DNA from: Bacteroides stercorirosoris | Lineage (GTDB): Bacteria; Bacteroidota; Bacteroidia; Bacteroidales; Bacteroidaceae | Length of the DNA stretch: 64,000 bases | Reading direction: 5' to 3' | Assembly: GCF_900142015.1 (NCBI RefSeq) | Contig: NZ_FQZN01000001.1 | Span: 1 to 64,000 of the forward strand | Shown: positions 46,560 through 56,177 of the stretch, piece after piece | Numbering within the stretch: position 1 is the stretch's first letter | How the letters are laid out: each line of letters begins with the position of its first letter | Made by a program: the position numbers and the translations under genes | The notes under the pieces: generated by a model | Database searches by the model: none | The model's input: the letters and a program-made list of their open reading frames with translations, nothing else | Told to the model about the DNA's origin: nothing

Positions 46560-47135
46560 ATGGATACAAGCAAGATTGTCGGAGAAAAGATTAAGTCACT
46601 CCGTGAAAGCCAGTCAATCAGCATTGAGCAATTGGCCGAACGTTCCGGTTTAGCCGTAGAACAGATTGAACGCATTGAAAATAACATCGACTTACCTTCA
46701 TTGGCTCCGCTCATCAAAATAGCGCGTGTTCTGGGTGTACGCCTGGGAACTTTCCTTGACGATCAGGATGAAACGGGTCCGGCCATCTGCCGCAAGACGG
46801 AGGCCAAAGATAGTATCAGCTTCTCCAATAATGCTATCCAGAGCCGTAAGCACATGGAATATCATTCCCTGTCCAAGTCGAAAGCAGACCGCCACATGGA
46901 ACCTTTCATCATCGACGTAGCCGCCACAGAAGACAGCGACTTCGTACTCTCCTCACACGAAGGTGAAGAGTTTATTATGGTTATGGAAGGTATTATGGAA
47001 ATCAGCTACGGCAAAAACACATACTTGCTTGAGGAAGGAGACAGCATCTATTATGACTCCATCGTTCCACATCACGTACATGCCTACGAAGGACAAGCGG
47101 CCAAAATTCTTGCAGTAATCTATACGCCCATTTAA
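46560..47135 (+). CDS. XRE-family transcriptional regulator with cupin domain
   Basis: This 191-residue protein has an N-terminal helix-turn-helix (residues 8-62, [31 protein letters not shown]) and a C-terminal cupin_2 barrel (about 110-190) with the metal-type pattern [18 protein letters not shown] and [20 protein letters not shown]-cupin proteins usually regulate a neighbouring metabolic gene in response to a small ligand. Five bases separate it from the acyl-CoA ligase gene, so the natural suggestion is that it senses a fatty acid, an acyl-CoA or a related molecule and controls its own operon. This is inferred from context only. Confidence 0.9.
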   Translation: MDTSKIVGEKIKSLRESQSISIEQLAERSGLAVEQIERIENNIDLPSLAPLIKIARVLGVRLGTFLDDQDETGPAICRKTEAKDSISFSNNAIQSRKHMEYHSLSKSKADRHMEPFIIDVAATEDSDFVLSSHEGEEFIMVMEGIMEISYGKNTYLLEEGDSIYYDSIVPHHVHAYEGQAAKILAVIYTPI

Positions 47136-47140
47136 TATCT

Positions 47141-48787
47141 ATGTTATACGAAAGAACACTCGGCCAATGGCTGGAGCACTGGGCAGAGACTACGCCCGAT
47201 AAAGAATATATTGTTTATTCCGACCGTAACCTGCGCTTCACCTGGAGCCAGTTCAACCGACGGGTAGACGACATGGCAAAAGGACTAATCTCCATCGGCG
47301 TAGAACGCGGAACCCATGTAGGTATATGGGCTGCCAATGTGCCCGACTGGCTTACACTGCTGTATGCCTGTGCCAAAATCGGTGCCGTCTATGTTACCGT
47401 AAACACCAACTACAAGCAAGCCGAATTAGAATATTTGTGCGAAAACTCGGATATGCACACCCTTTGCATTGTGAACGGTGAAAAGGACAGCGACTTCGTA
47501 CAAATGACTTATACCATGCTGCCGGAGCTGAAAACCTGCGAACGCGGCCACTTAAAGAGCGAACGTTTCCCGCATATGCGTAACGTTGTTTATGTAGGAC
47601 AGGAGAAGCATCGCGGTATGTACAACACCTCAGAAATCCTGTTGTTGGGCAATAATGTGGAGGATGAGCAATTAGATACTCTGAAAAGCCAGGTAACCTG
47701 CCATGATGTGGTAAACATGCAATATACATCAGGAACCACCGGTTTTCCGAAAGGCGTCATGCTTACTCACTACAACATCACCAATAACGGCTATCTGACC
47801 GGAGAACACATGAAGTTCACGGCCGATGACAAACTTTGTGTCTGCGTACCCCTGTTCCACTGTTTCGGTGTGGTGCTGGCTACTATGAACTGTCTGACAC
47901 ACGGCTGTACGGAAGTTATGGTGGAACGCTTCAATCCGCTGGTAGTGCTTGCTTCAATCCATAAAGAACGCTGCACAGCTCTATACGGTGTACCTACCAT
48001 GTTTATTGCCGAATTGCACCATCCCATGTTTGATATGTTCGACATGTCTAGCCTACGCACAGGTATCATGGCAGGTTCGCTCTGTCCTGTGGAACTGATG
48101 AAGCAAGTGGAAGAAAAGATGTATATGAAGGTTACCAGCGTATACGGTCTGACCGAAACGTCCCCCGGTATGACGGCTTCGCGCATTGACGACCCGTTTG
48201 ATGTACGCTGCAACACCGTAGGACACGATTTTGAACATACCGAAGTCAGAGTTATCGACCCCGAAACCGGCGAGGAATGCCCGGTAGGGGTGCAAGGTGA
48301 AATGTGCAACCGGGGATATAATAATATGAAGGGCTATTATAAGAACCCGCAGGCTACTGCCGAAGTCATCGACAAGAATGGTTTCCTCCACTCCGGAGAC
48401 CTCGGCATAAAAGATGAAGATGGCAACTACCGTATCACCGGACGCATCAAAGACATGATTATCCGCGGCGGTGAAAACATTTATCCACGTGAGATTGAGG
48501 AGTTTCTCTACAAGCTGGAAGGTGTGAAAGACGTACAGGTGGCAGGCATTCCATCAAAGAAATACGGTGAAGAAGTGGGTGCTTTCATCATTCTGAAAGA
48601 AGGTGTGGATTTACATGAATCGGATGTGCGCGACTTCTGCACAGGCAAGATTTCACGCTACAAGATACCGAAATATGTATTCTTTATTGATGAATTCCCC
48701 ATGACGGGTAGCGGTAAGATACAGAAGTTCAAATTGAAAGATGTGGGATTGCAGCTCTGCAAAGAACAAGGGATCGAAATAATTTAA
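47141..48787 (+). CDS. AMP-dependent acyl-CoA synthetase / ligase
   Basis: This 548-residue enzyme activates a carboxylic acid with ATP to an acyl-AMP and transfers it to CoA. Motifs of the ANL family are complete: P-loop-like [16 protein letters not shown] (about residues 193-208), YGLTETSPG, hinge region [20 protein letters not shown] and the catalytic lysine at the end in [10 protein letters not shown]. Length and sequence are of the medium/long-chain fatty acid type, but the exact acid cannot be read from the sequence. It is the second gene of an operon with an XRE-cupin regulator and converges with the sulfatase gene. Confidence 0.9.
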   Translation: MLYERTLGQWLEHWAETTPDKEYIVYSDRNLRFTWSQFNRRVDDMAKGLISIGVERGTHVGIWAANVPDWLTLLYACAKIGAVYVTVNTNYKQAELEYLCENSDMHTLCIVNGEKDSDFVQMTYTMLPELKTCERGHLKSERFPHMRNVVYVGQEKHRGMYNTSEILLLGNNVEDEQLDTLKSQVTCHDVVNMQYTSGTTGFPKGVMLTHYNITNNGYLTGEHMKFTADDKLCVCVPLFHCFGVVLATMNCLTHGCTEVMVERFNPLVVLASIHKERCTALYGVPTMFIAELHHPMFDMFDMSSLRTGIMAGSLCPVELMKQVEEKMYMKVTSVYGLTETSPGMTASRIDDPFDVRCNTVGHDFEHTEVRVIDPETGEECPVGVQGEMCNRGYNNMKGYYKNPQATAEVIDKNGFLHSGDLGIKDEDGNYRITGRIKDMIIRGGENIYPREIEEFLYKLEGVKDVQVAGIPSKKYGEEVGAFIILKEGVDLHESDVRDFCTGKISRYKIPKYVFFIDEFPMTGSGKIQKFKLKDVGLQLCKEQGIEII

Positions 48788-48800
48788 AGAATTAAGAATA

Positions 48801-48834
48801 AAAACAGGCTGCAGTTTAATCTGCAGCCTGTTTT
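48801..48834. terminator. Bidirectional terminator of acyl-CoA ligase and SusCD operons
   Basis: AAAACAGGCTGCAG / CTGCAGCCTGTTTT (14 base pairs, 6-base loop) lies between convergent genes. The preceding bases (TTTAAAG, AATTAAG, AATAAAA from 48783) again show a 7-base period beginning at the stop codon. Confidence 0.9.
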
Positions 48835-48841
48835 ATATTTA

Positions 48842-50515
48842 CTATAATTCATCAGGCATAGGAACCTTTTGCCCTGTTGCCCTCACGGTAGGCATCGAAG
48901 CATCCCAACCGCGAAGACGAGTGCCGAGTTCTTTTGCCATTTCCTTGACTATTTCTGGATGCTGAGCAGCCATATTATTACGTTCACCAATATCTTCACG
49001 AAGATTATAGAGTTCAAGCTCAGCAGTATGCATACGGTAGACTAGTTTCCAATCTCCTTTGCGGATAGCACTCATGAAGTCGATGTCATCCTGATCCTCA
49101 AAACGGAGCTGATGAGGAAAATGGAAGATGATGCTACGTTCAGGGTCAATGCCTGAAATAGCTTCGGGGATAACAATGGCATTAGCCTCACGTTGATTAG
49201 TAATTTCTCCACGTTTCTGAGCTTTAGCCACATATCGGGAACCTTTCTGAATCAGCTTCACTAAACTCCGGCCATCCCGTTCCTGAACAGTTTCGTATTT
49301 CTTCACCCCAGCCATTTCAAGAATTGTAGGAAAGACATCCTCCGTTGAAACAGGCGTATTGATACGCGTTCCGGCACTAACCTTGCCAGGCCAGCAAAAG
49401 AGCATAGGAACACGAATGCCACCTTCATAAACCGATCCTTTCCCTTCGCGTAACGGAAGATTCTGAGTGTGAGGTTCCCCACCCTTCTCATTCCCAACGC
49501 TATGTCCTCCATTATCAGAGTAGAAAATGATAACAGTATTGTCAGCCACCCCCTTAGTTTCAAGGAAATCAAGTACATCCCCTAAACTTTTATCCATACC
49601 TTCGACCATGGAAGCATAACGCGCCTGTCCTTCATCCATTCCAGCATCAAGATAGGGCTGAATATAACGTTTATCACGTTGAATGGGGGTATGATTAGAA
49701 TAATGAGAAAAATAGAGATAGAAAGGAATCTTTTGCCTAATGGGATTTTCAAGCGTTTTGAGTGCTTCACGGGTCATAGCTTCAGTTAAGTGTACATCAG
49801 TACCATAATATTGTGACATATTCTGTACCGAGCCATAATCACCCTTACCCGGTAAATTGCCAAAATTATCTTCTGGAAGATAGCTTTTGGGATGGCCATT
49901 GCTCGAACCGGCAATGTTAACCACAAACCCCATATTATAAGGATTCGAACCGGGTGTTCCCGCAGGTCCCCAATGTGCCTTGCCTACATGGATGGTGTGA
50001 TAGCCGGCATCACGTAGAATTTCAACCATAGGAGTTGCATAGAGGGTATGATTGAGACCATATGTTTCGCGTTCCGGTTCAAGAGAAACAGGACAGAAAG
50101 CATTATAATTCCACTCCGGATGAGCAAAAATGTCACCAAGATTCTCATTGGTGGCACCAGGGTGACCGCCAATTGCATCCGGAACAACATCCTTATAGAG
50201 TGAAATGAACGATGTAATCTTCATGTGGGCAGGGTTCATACCTGTCATCAAAGATGCACGTGTAGGCGTCGAAACCGGACAAGCATAAGCATTTGTCATC
50301 ATAGTACCCATTTGGGAGAGACGCTCCATATTAGGAGTTTTGAAACGCAAGTTATTTGGATAAGTTTCTTCACCGAAAGGCAGAGAAGATTCTGTCCACC
50401 CAAAATCATCTACTAAAAAGAAGACAATATTAGGCCGCTGTCCGGCATAGGCACTCTGCAAGAGAGCGAAGGGAGCAGCCAATGCCAGGCCGTATATTGA
50501 TTTATTGATTTTCAT
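48842..50515 (-). CDS. Secreted sulfatase (serine-type signature)
   Basis: This 557-residue protein has a signal peptide (MKINKSIYGLALAAPFALLQSAYA). The sulfatase signature is VSTPTRASLMTG with S82-T-P-T-R, the (S/C)xPxR site whose first residue is oxidised to formylglycine. Since it is serine and not cysteine, maturation needs an anaerobic radical-SAM enzyme (anSME), not present in the window. Metal-binding residues near the start (LVDDFGWTE) and the DNGGHS segment support it. It removes sulfate esters; the substrate is unknown. It is last in a ten-gene operon, 6 bases after the acetylesterase gene. Confidence 0.92.
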   Translation of the reverse strand: MKINKSIYGLALAAPFALLQSAYAGQRPNIVFFLVDDFGWTESSLPFGEETYPNNLRFKTPNMERLSQMGTMMTNAYACPVSTPTRASLMTGMNPAHMKITSFISLYKDVVPDAIGGHPGATNENLGDIFAHPEWNYNAFCPVSLEPERETYGLNHTLYATPMVEILRDAGYHTIHVGKAHWGPAGTPGSNPYNMGFVVNIAGSSNGHPKSYLPEDNFGNLPGKGDYGSVQNMSQYYGTDVHLTEAMTREALKTLENPIRQKIPFYLYFSHYSNHTPIQRDKRYIQPYLDAGMDEGQARYASMVEGMDKSLGDVLDFLETKGVADNTVIIFYSDNGGHSVGNEKGGEPHTQNLPLREGKGSVYEGGIRVPMLFCWPGKVSAGTRINTPVSTEDVFPTILEMAGVKKYETVQERDGRSLVKLIQKGSRYVAKAQKRGEITNQREANAIVIPEAISGIDPERSIIFHFPHQLRFEDQDDIDFMSAIRKGDWKLVYRMHTAELELYNLREDIGERNNMAAQHPEIVKEMAKELGTRLRGWDASMPTVRATGQKVPMPDEL

Positions 50516-50521
50516 ATGTAT

Positions 50522-51967
50522 TTATTTTTTAGACCATGAGTCACTACGGAACGGGGTAGCTGGTAACCCTTCCTTATTATAAAGATTCGCACGAAAGAAA
50601 TTCGCAAATGCATAACGCACCGCCACGGGCTCCCGTACTTGAGAAGAGAAAACTTCAATACGGTTGCCGTTGATAATTGCCTTTGAAGGATAAAACTGCT
50701 GATCTGCACCAGCTATGTAAAAACCTTTCACGGGTTCATTGTCAGGTGTCATTAAACCGTTGTCCGCATAATCAAAACTCAAGATAAGTTTGTTTCCCGA
50801 TAATTTCATTGACTTAAACAGCGGACCGGAATACGCTATATTCTTACCATATTGTTTAGCCAACGCCCATAAAGCTAATCGTTCTCCCGGAACACGTTTG
50901 TTGCGAGGATGAATATCAAGCGAATCGCCAACGTCAGTGGTAACGACCATCCCCAAATTCTTCACCCCACCCTGCCATGTTTGAAGCTGAGCTTCCCGGA
51001 TACCGGCGGGTTGATCTTTGAAGGGCGCAATCTGAACGAAGTAGAATGGCAGATCCGGTTGTTCCCATTCTTTACGCCAACTATTAATCATATTAGTAAA
51101 TACCTGCTGATATTGTGCATAGCGCATAGCATTAGCTTCACCTTGATACCAAATAGCCCCCTTAACAGTGTAACCCAGAATAGGTTTAATCATACCGTTC
51201 CACAACGTAGATGGAACTTTATAGAGTTTATTCTGTTTCACGTTCTCTACTCCAAACTCATCGAATACATCCGTATAAAGTGGATTATTTTTCATCACAT
51301 CCATCTTAGTCCATGATTCTACATGCGTATCACCTTTAGCCGAAAGAATGAGTCCGACAGGAGTATGGAGTTCATTGAAAAGACGACGACCGAAAACAAA
51401 ACCCACTGCAGAGAAGTTGTAAGCACTTTCCGGAGTACAAACAAGCCACTTTCCTTCACAATCATCGCGTTCACCATCAGGTGCCAGACAATAAGGCACG
51501 GTGAAAATACGGATTTCAGGATAATTTGCGTCCTGCAGTTCTTTTTCGGCCTCTTCCATACCGGTTTGCCACTTCACATCCTCTTGTCTGCCAACCGGGA
51601 AAAGCATATTACTTTGCCCACCGCAAAGCCACACCTCGCCAATCAAAATATTACTGACCGTTATGATGTTCTCTCCACTAACGGTAATCGACTGTTTTTT
51701 CATTGTCGCATGGGGTGTTTTCAATTTCATAGTCCATTTACCATCACCGGAAGCAATGGCAGTCACGGCTTTGGCAGCCCATGAAGATTTAACAGTGATG
51801 GTTTCACCCGGTTCTGCCTTACCCCAAATATTGACTCTGGTACCTTGTTGCAAGACCATATTATCAGAAATGATAGCGGGAAGTGTGACTTTAGCCACCA
51901 CTGGGTTACAAGCAATAATCACCAGCACCGCCAACAATACCCATTGTTTTTTCATTGTTCTATTCAT
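50522..51967 (-). CDS. SASA-type acetylesterase (sialate O-acetylesterase family)
   Basis: The 481-residue protein has a signal peptide (MKKQWVLLAVLVIIACNPVVA; ATG at 51967 or 51955). SASA-family motifs are VWLCGGQSNM (catalytic Ser) and DVGDSLDIHPRNK (catalytic Asp/His). The family removes acetyl groups from sialic acids and from plant polysaccharides such as xylan, so the name does not fix the substrate. The usual SxWGGTxIExW motif reads SAKGDTHVESW here, a modified version. The ATG overlaps the symporter stop by four bases (ATGA). Confidence 0.88.
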   Translation of the reverse strand: MNRTMKKQWVLLAVLVIIACNPVVAKVTLPAIISDNMVLQQGTRVNIWGKAEPGETITVKSSWAAKAVTAIASGDGKWTMKLKTPHATMKKQSITVSGENIITVSNILIGEVWLCGGQSNMLFPVGRQEDVKWQTGMEEAEKELQDANYPEIRIFTVPYCLAPDGERDDCEGKWLVCTPESAYNFSAVGFVFGRRLFNELHTPVGLILSAKGDTHVESWTKMDVMKNNPLYTDVFDEFGVENVKQNKLYKVPSTLWNGMIKPILGYTVKGAIWYQGEANAMRYAQYQQVFTNMINSWRKEWEQPDLPFYFVQIAPFKDQPAGIREAQLQTWQGGVKNLGMVVTTDVGDSLDIHPRNKRVPGERLALWALAKQYGKNIAYSGPLFKSMKLSGNKLILSFDYADNGLMTPDNEPVKGFYIAGADQQFYPSKAIINGNRIEVFSSQVREPVAVRYAFANFFRANLYNKEGLPATPFRSDSWSKK

Positions 51968-53502
51968 TTAGTAACCAATTCTTTTTTCTTTCCAATACAA
52001 CAAACAAGGAAACTGATACTACCACCAACAACGACCCACCAAGGCCAGGCAAGTTTGAGAGTTACACCGAAGCAGAATGTACTCCACCAACTTAAAATGC
52101 CAGGTTGAAGAAGTAAAACAACCAGACATCCGGTAATCAATGCAGCTACCACACTGTAAACGTTGCCACGACGAGTCAAAACGGCACAAAGGAATATACC
52201 CAACATACCGGCATAAGAGAAACTCATGATACCAAGCGCAAAATCAACCAATGACTGATCACCCGCTTCTTGCATCAAAGCAGCAATAATAGCAAAAGCC
52301 GTCAATACAATCCCCATAATGATCACAAGAAAGCGTGACTCCTTCAACTCTGATTTAATTTTCACGGTACCCTTATCGCGTTTTTGCCTCCAAGGAAGAT
52401 AAAGATCGGAAAACAAGCTACTGGTCATTGAGTTAATGGCCGAGTTAAAGCTTGACAATGCAGCAGCAAGCAAGCCCACCACCATCAAACCAAGGATACC
52501 CGTTGGCATGTGGTTGAACATATATTGCGGAAATACCTGACGACTATCATTCAACAAGTCACTTGGTGCGGCTGCCCCAAGCAGCTCCGGGCGTGAATAG
52601 AACACATATAGCAGTGAGCCGATAATCATAAAAATCACAACAACTGGAAGAGAGATTACCTGGGAATATACAAGTGAGCTTGCTGCCTTTTTCACTGACT
52701 TACAAGTCAGCTGACGTTGTACAAACTCCTGATCCGTGCTATATTGTGCAAATTTAAAGATGGCACAAGCAAAGAGAGCCCCAATCAGATTATAGGGTTC
52801 AGTCAATGAAAAACTCGTGTCAATCACCTGTAGTTTATTGCCAGACTCCGTATTTTCAAGCACATTGACGATCTCGCCCAATGACAGCGGGATTGCGCTA
52901 AAAAGCAGATAAATGGCAATCATACCAGTACCGATTACGAGCAGAATCTGAATTGTATCAATGTAAATCAAACCTTTTATGCCTCCAGCCATCGTATAGA
53001 TTGTACTAATAATGCCAAGAATCACAATTGAAGCAATCAGATTAGGAAATAATATATCATTATAGAGCATCACAGACACTGCAATGGCAGCAATGAACAG
53101 GCGCGAACCGGATGTGAGTAATTGTCCCAACAAGAACATGACACTGGTTGCTGTTTTGGCGCCATCACCAAAACGATTACCCAGATAACCATAGATGGTA
53201 ATTGTATTGGCTTTATAGAGGGCAGGCAAAATAATATAAGCTGCCATCAAACCGCCAACTATCGCCCCAACGCTAAGCATGATATAAGTAAAGTTACCGT
53301 CGAAAGCAATCTGAGGTGCACCGACAAATGTACCGGCACTGATTGATGTTCCAACCGCAGCAAAGGCTACCAACCACGTCGGCATACTTCGTCCGCCAAG
53401 GAAATAATCTTCAACATTTTTATTTTTACGAGAGAAGAGGAATCCTATCGTTGTCAAGGCTCCCAGAAATAGAATTACTATAATCCAATCTAATAATTGC
53501 AT
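51964..53502 (-). CDS. Sodium:solute symporter (SSS family)
   Basis: This 512-residue inner-membrane transporter has 13-14 membrane spans. SSS hallmarks include NVEDYFLGGRSMPTWLVAFA near the start and GGIKGLIYIDTIQ in the middle. The family imports sugars, inositols, sialic acid and amino acids with Na+. An in-frame ATG at 53544 would overlap the preceding gene by 23 bases; MQLLDWIIVILFLG at 53502 is the likelier start. It is placed in a SusCD operon, so it probably takes the final released product across the inner membrane. Confidence 0.88.
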   Translation of the reverse strand: MQLLDWIIVILFLGALTTIGFLFSRKNKNVEDYFLGGRSMPTWLVAFAAVGTSISAGTFVGAPQIAFDGNFTYIMLSVGAIVGGLMAAYIILPALYKANTITIYGYLGNRFGDGAKTATSVMFLLGQLLTSGSRLFIAAIAVSVMLYNDILFPNLIASIVILGIISTIYTMAGGIKGLIYIDTIQILLVIGTGMIAIYLLFSAIPLSLGEIVNVLENTESGNKLQVIDTSFSLTEPYNLIGALFACAIFKFAQYSTDQEFVQRQLTCKSVKKAASSLVYSQVISLPVVVIFMIIGSLLYVFYSRPELLGAAAPSDLLNDSRQVFPQYMFNHMPTGILGLMVVGLLAAALSSFNSAINSMTSSLFSDLYLPWRQKRDKGTVKIKSELKESRFLVIIMGIVLTAFAIIAALMQEAGDQSLVDFALGIMSFSYAGMLGIFLCAVLTRRGNVYSVVAALITGCLVVLLLQPGILSWWSTFCFGVTLKLAWPWWVVVGGSISFLVCCIGKKKELVTK

Positions 53503-53521
53503 GATATCAGGTTTTAGCGTA

Positions 53522-54763
53522 TTAATTACATATATAAGGTCCATGAATGGAGGTCACAGTATAGTCATCGCCTGCATCATCGAGGGCATAGACATAGAAC
53601 TCATTACCTCCGGGATGTACGCGAATCACAATATGCCCCTGTTTAGCAGCCATCTGTTTAGTATTAGGATAGGCAACAAGTGCTGTTGCAGGATGAAAGT
53701 TGGTCGAGAAGACATCTTTCTTTCCGGGATAAGCCTTCGTCGTAGAAAGAATGCGACGTAATACTTCAATATCCGGCTGCTGCGCCTTGCGATTGTGAAC
53801 CACAACCACCTGAGGCCGAAGGGCTTTGAGAAGCGTAACGCCCATTGCATCGTAATTCATATGATGGTTACTTTTGCATGCCTCGACTGGACCGGTCACC
53901 AAACCAACCGGCAACTCCAGGTTCTGCCAATCCAAATTGGTTACAGCAGGCAGGTCGGCACCGGTGAAGTAATCAAACTTACCATAAGAAACACGGAAAA
54001 CAATGGAACACTGGTTTTCATCCGGCCATTCACTTTGGGACAGTTGATCAGTGGAAATGAAATAATTACGCTCAATATCTTCAACCCCAGTCCACACACG
54101 TCCGTTGGCCGCTATATTACGAATTTCGAAAGTGGGATATTTAGCAGCATTATGAACAAGCACAAGCTGATCTTTCTTACCAACTTTAAATTGCTCAATC
54201 TCCATACCGTTTTTCTCCTTCTGCCATTTTATAAAATTCAAATAATTCGGAAATGCTTTACTTATAGGCGCTATAGGATCGTTATAGTCCGGCCAACCAC
54301 GATCAATGGCCTTCTTGAAAGGGATACAATCGCCCACACCAGATATACCAGTTAGCTGATAGGCTTTATTCTCCGCCCACTTGCATCCTTTATTAACTTC
54401 CCCCATGTGATCGATATGAAAGTGAGTCAGAAGCATATAGTCAATTGCCTTATGTTTAGTTCCCTTCATGAAATGGGCAATATATTTTGCATAGGTTTCA
54501 TAAGGAGCTGTTTCTTCATTTGGTTTTTGTGGTACAATGTTAGGTGATTTTTCTCTAATTTCACCGGCATCAACCAACATCGTAGTACCGTCGGGTAATA
54601 TAAAGAAAGTACACTCCCCCTGCCCGGTATTGATGGCATGGATATCAAGATAGCCTTCCTCCCACGCAGGTAATACCTTGCCTATTTTCACATCCTGGGC
54701 CCGGATAGTCATTGAAAAGAGAACTAATAATGCTATAACCGGTATTTTAAATGGGATATTCAT
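53522..54763 (-). CDS. Exported metallo-beta-lactamase-fold hydrolase
   Basis: This 413-residue protein has a signal peptide (MNIPFKIPVIALLVLFSMTIRA|Q). The metal site is LLTHFHIDHMGE with H114, H116, D118 and H119, and a further histidine pair lies downstream (CKSNHHMNYD and VVVHNRKAQ). The overall form resembles ComEC/competence-type MBL domains, whose members cut phosphodiesters, but other MBL substrates are possible. It is in the middle of the ester-cleaving locus, so a phosphodiesterase role is attractive but unproved. Confidence 0.8.
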   Translation of the reverse strand: MNIPFKIPVIALLVLFSMTIRAQDVKIGKVLPAWEEGYLDIHAINTGQGECTFFILPDGTTMLVDAGEIREKSPNIVPQKPNEETAPYETYAKYIAHFMKGTKHKAIDYMLLTHFHIDHMGEVNKGCKWAENKAYQLTGISGVGDCIPFKKAIDRGWPDYNDPIAPISKAFPNYLNFIKWQKEKNGMEIEQFKVGKKDQLVLVHNAAKYPTFEIRNIAANGRVWTGVEDIERNYFISTDQLSQSEWPDENQCSIVFRVSYGKFDYFTGADLPAVTNLDWQNLELPVGLVTGPVEACKSNHHMNYDAMGVTLLKALRPQVVVVHNRKAQQPDIEVLRRILSTTKAYPGKKDVFSTNFHPATALVAYPNTKQMAAKQGHIVIRVHPGGNEFYVYALDDAGDDYTVTSIHGPYICN

Positions 54764-54780
54764 AGTATCTTCTTGTTATT

Positions 54781-56151
54781 TTATTCAATAATAGCCTTTT
54801 GATTCAATATTTCTTTTTGAACCTCTTTGTAAGAGAGATTACGGGGAGTGCTTCCCGCTTGCGCCGCCAAGGCTGCCGCTACACCAGCCGCATGTCCTGT
54901 AGCTCCACAAGTAGCCCCTACCCTGACAGTGCCGAGAGCCTCGCGATCAACTGAGATGCAACGACCACCCACCAGCAGATTATCAATCTTGGCAGGTAAC
55001 AAACTGCGATAAGGTATTTGGAATGGAAGGGGTACATACATGTCATGCATACCGTTTTGATTTTTAGGAGGATGCACATCAATGGGCCAAACACCCAACG
55101 CTATTGAGTCCTCAAACTTGCGGTTGGACACAATGTCATCTTTGGTCATGGTGTAAACCCCATCGAGCCTACGGGTTTCGCGAATGCCGATAGTAGCCGA
55201 CGTATTCATAATCCAACTGTTCTCAAAGCCTTTGCAATGTTTTTTGTAATAGTTGACAATACGGTGAGCATCACTACGTGCCTCCATTTCAGCAGCAGTC
55301 AACTCGTTTGCATTAACCGCCGATCCATAAACACGTGTCGTATTAACCCAAGGATAGTTTTTTCTTAAACCACCAAACCAAGGACCACCAAAGAAAGGAA
55401 GTTCACCGACTTCACAAGCATGGCTAAGCATCTCACGGTCAATTCCAACATCTCTCCTTCGCGAGGTATATTCGGTCAGCAATTGCTTCCCTAAAAAGCC
55501 GGGGTCGGGACCAAACGGTATTGTCAATTCATCTTCATAGTCTACACTTCCCTGTGGGTTAACTTCCGCAAGAAAAAAGGGTAATGTCATAGGCTGAAGT
55601 TCAGGTGATATATTAAATCCGGCTCCGGCACGTGCTACGACATCCCCATTTCCGGTACAATCCACTACGATCTTAGCCATAATTGCTTTACGCCCATCCA
55701 CATTCTCTACAATGGCACCCTTCACTTTATTCCCTTCAACAATGACATCGGCCATCCAGGTATGCAGCAGACATCTTACCTGATATTTCAACAGTAGTTC
55801 ATCAGCAGTCAGTTTCATTATCTCAGGGTCAGAACTCAATACCCAACTACGGTTATTCTCAACTCCTCCCCGCTTTTCAGCCATTGCAATCCATTCGCCC
55901 ATGACCCCATCCACACAACGGCGATAAGGACGCAACCAACTGTTGAACCCGGCCAATGTGATCACCAGGCCATTGGTCCACATGCCACCAAACGAACCCA
56001 TCGCCTCAACAAGCATGGTCGAAGCTCCGGCCTTAGCAGCACCGATAGCAGCACCGACACCGGCAGGGCCACCACCAACAACCAAGACATCAACGTCATT
56101 GATGACTTCTATTTGCCTTTCTTTTTCTGTATACGTTTTCATTAATTCCAT
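54781..56151 (-). CDS. FAD-dependent oxidoreductase (FAD_oxidored type)
   Basis: This 456-residue protein has an N-terminal Rossmann FAD-binding motif (VLVVGGGPAGVGAAIGAAKAG, GGGPAG at 26-31) and the FAD_oxidored family pattern (GGMWTNGLV, IVDCTGNGDVVARAGA, GIRETRRLDGVYTMT). It ends in LLVGGRCISVD...VGATCGATGHAAG. No signal peptide is present, so it is probably cytoplasmic. Family members occur in many SusCD loci, with unknown substrates. It could oxidise a sugar or a polyol after import. Confidence 0.85.
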   Translation of the reverse strand: MELMKTYTEKERQIEVINDVDVLVVGGGPAGVGAAIGAAKAGASTMLVEAMGSFGGMWTNGLVITLAGFNSWLRPYRRCVDGVMGEWIAMAEKRGGVENNRSWVLSSDPEIMKLTADELLLKYQVRCLLHTWMADVIVEGNKVKGAIVENVDGRKAIMAKIVVDCTGNGDVVARAGAGFNISPELQPMTLPFFLAEVNPQGSVDYEDELTIPFGPDPGFLGKQLLTEYTSRRRDVGIDREMLSHACEVGELPFFGGPWFGGLRKNYPWVNTTRVYGSAVNANELTAAEMEARSDAHRIVNYYKKHCKGFENSWIMNTSATIGIRETRRLDGVYTMTKDDIVSNRKFEDSIALGVWPIDVHPPKNQNGMHDMYVPLPFQIPYRSLLPAKIDNLLVGGRCISVDREALGTVRVGATCGATGHAAGVAAALAAQAGSTPRNLSYKEVQKEILNQKAIIE

Positions 56152-56177
56152 GATGATAATATGTTATAATAGTATTT

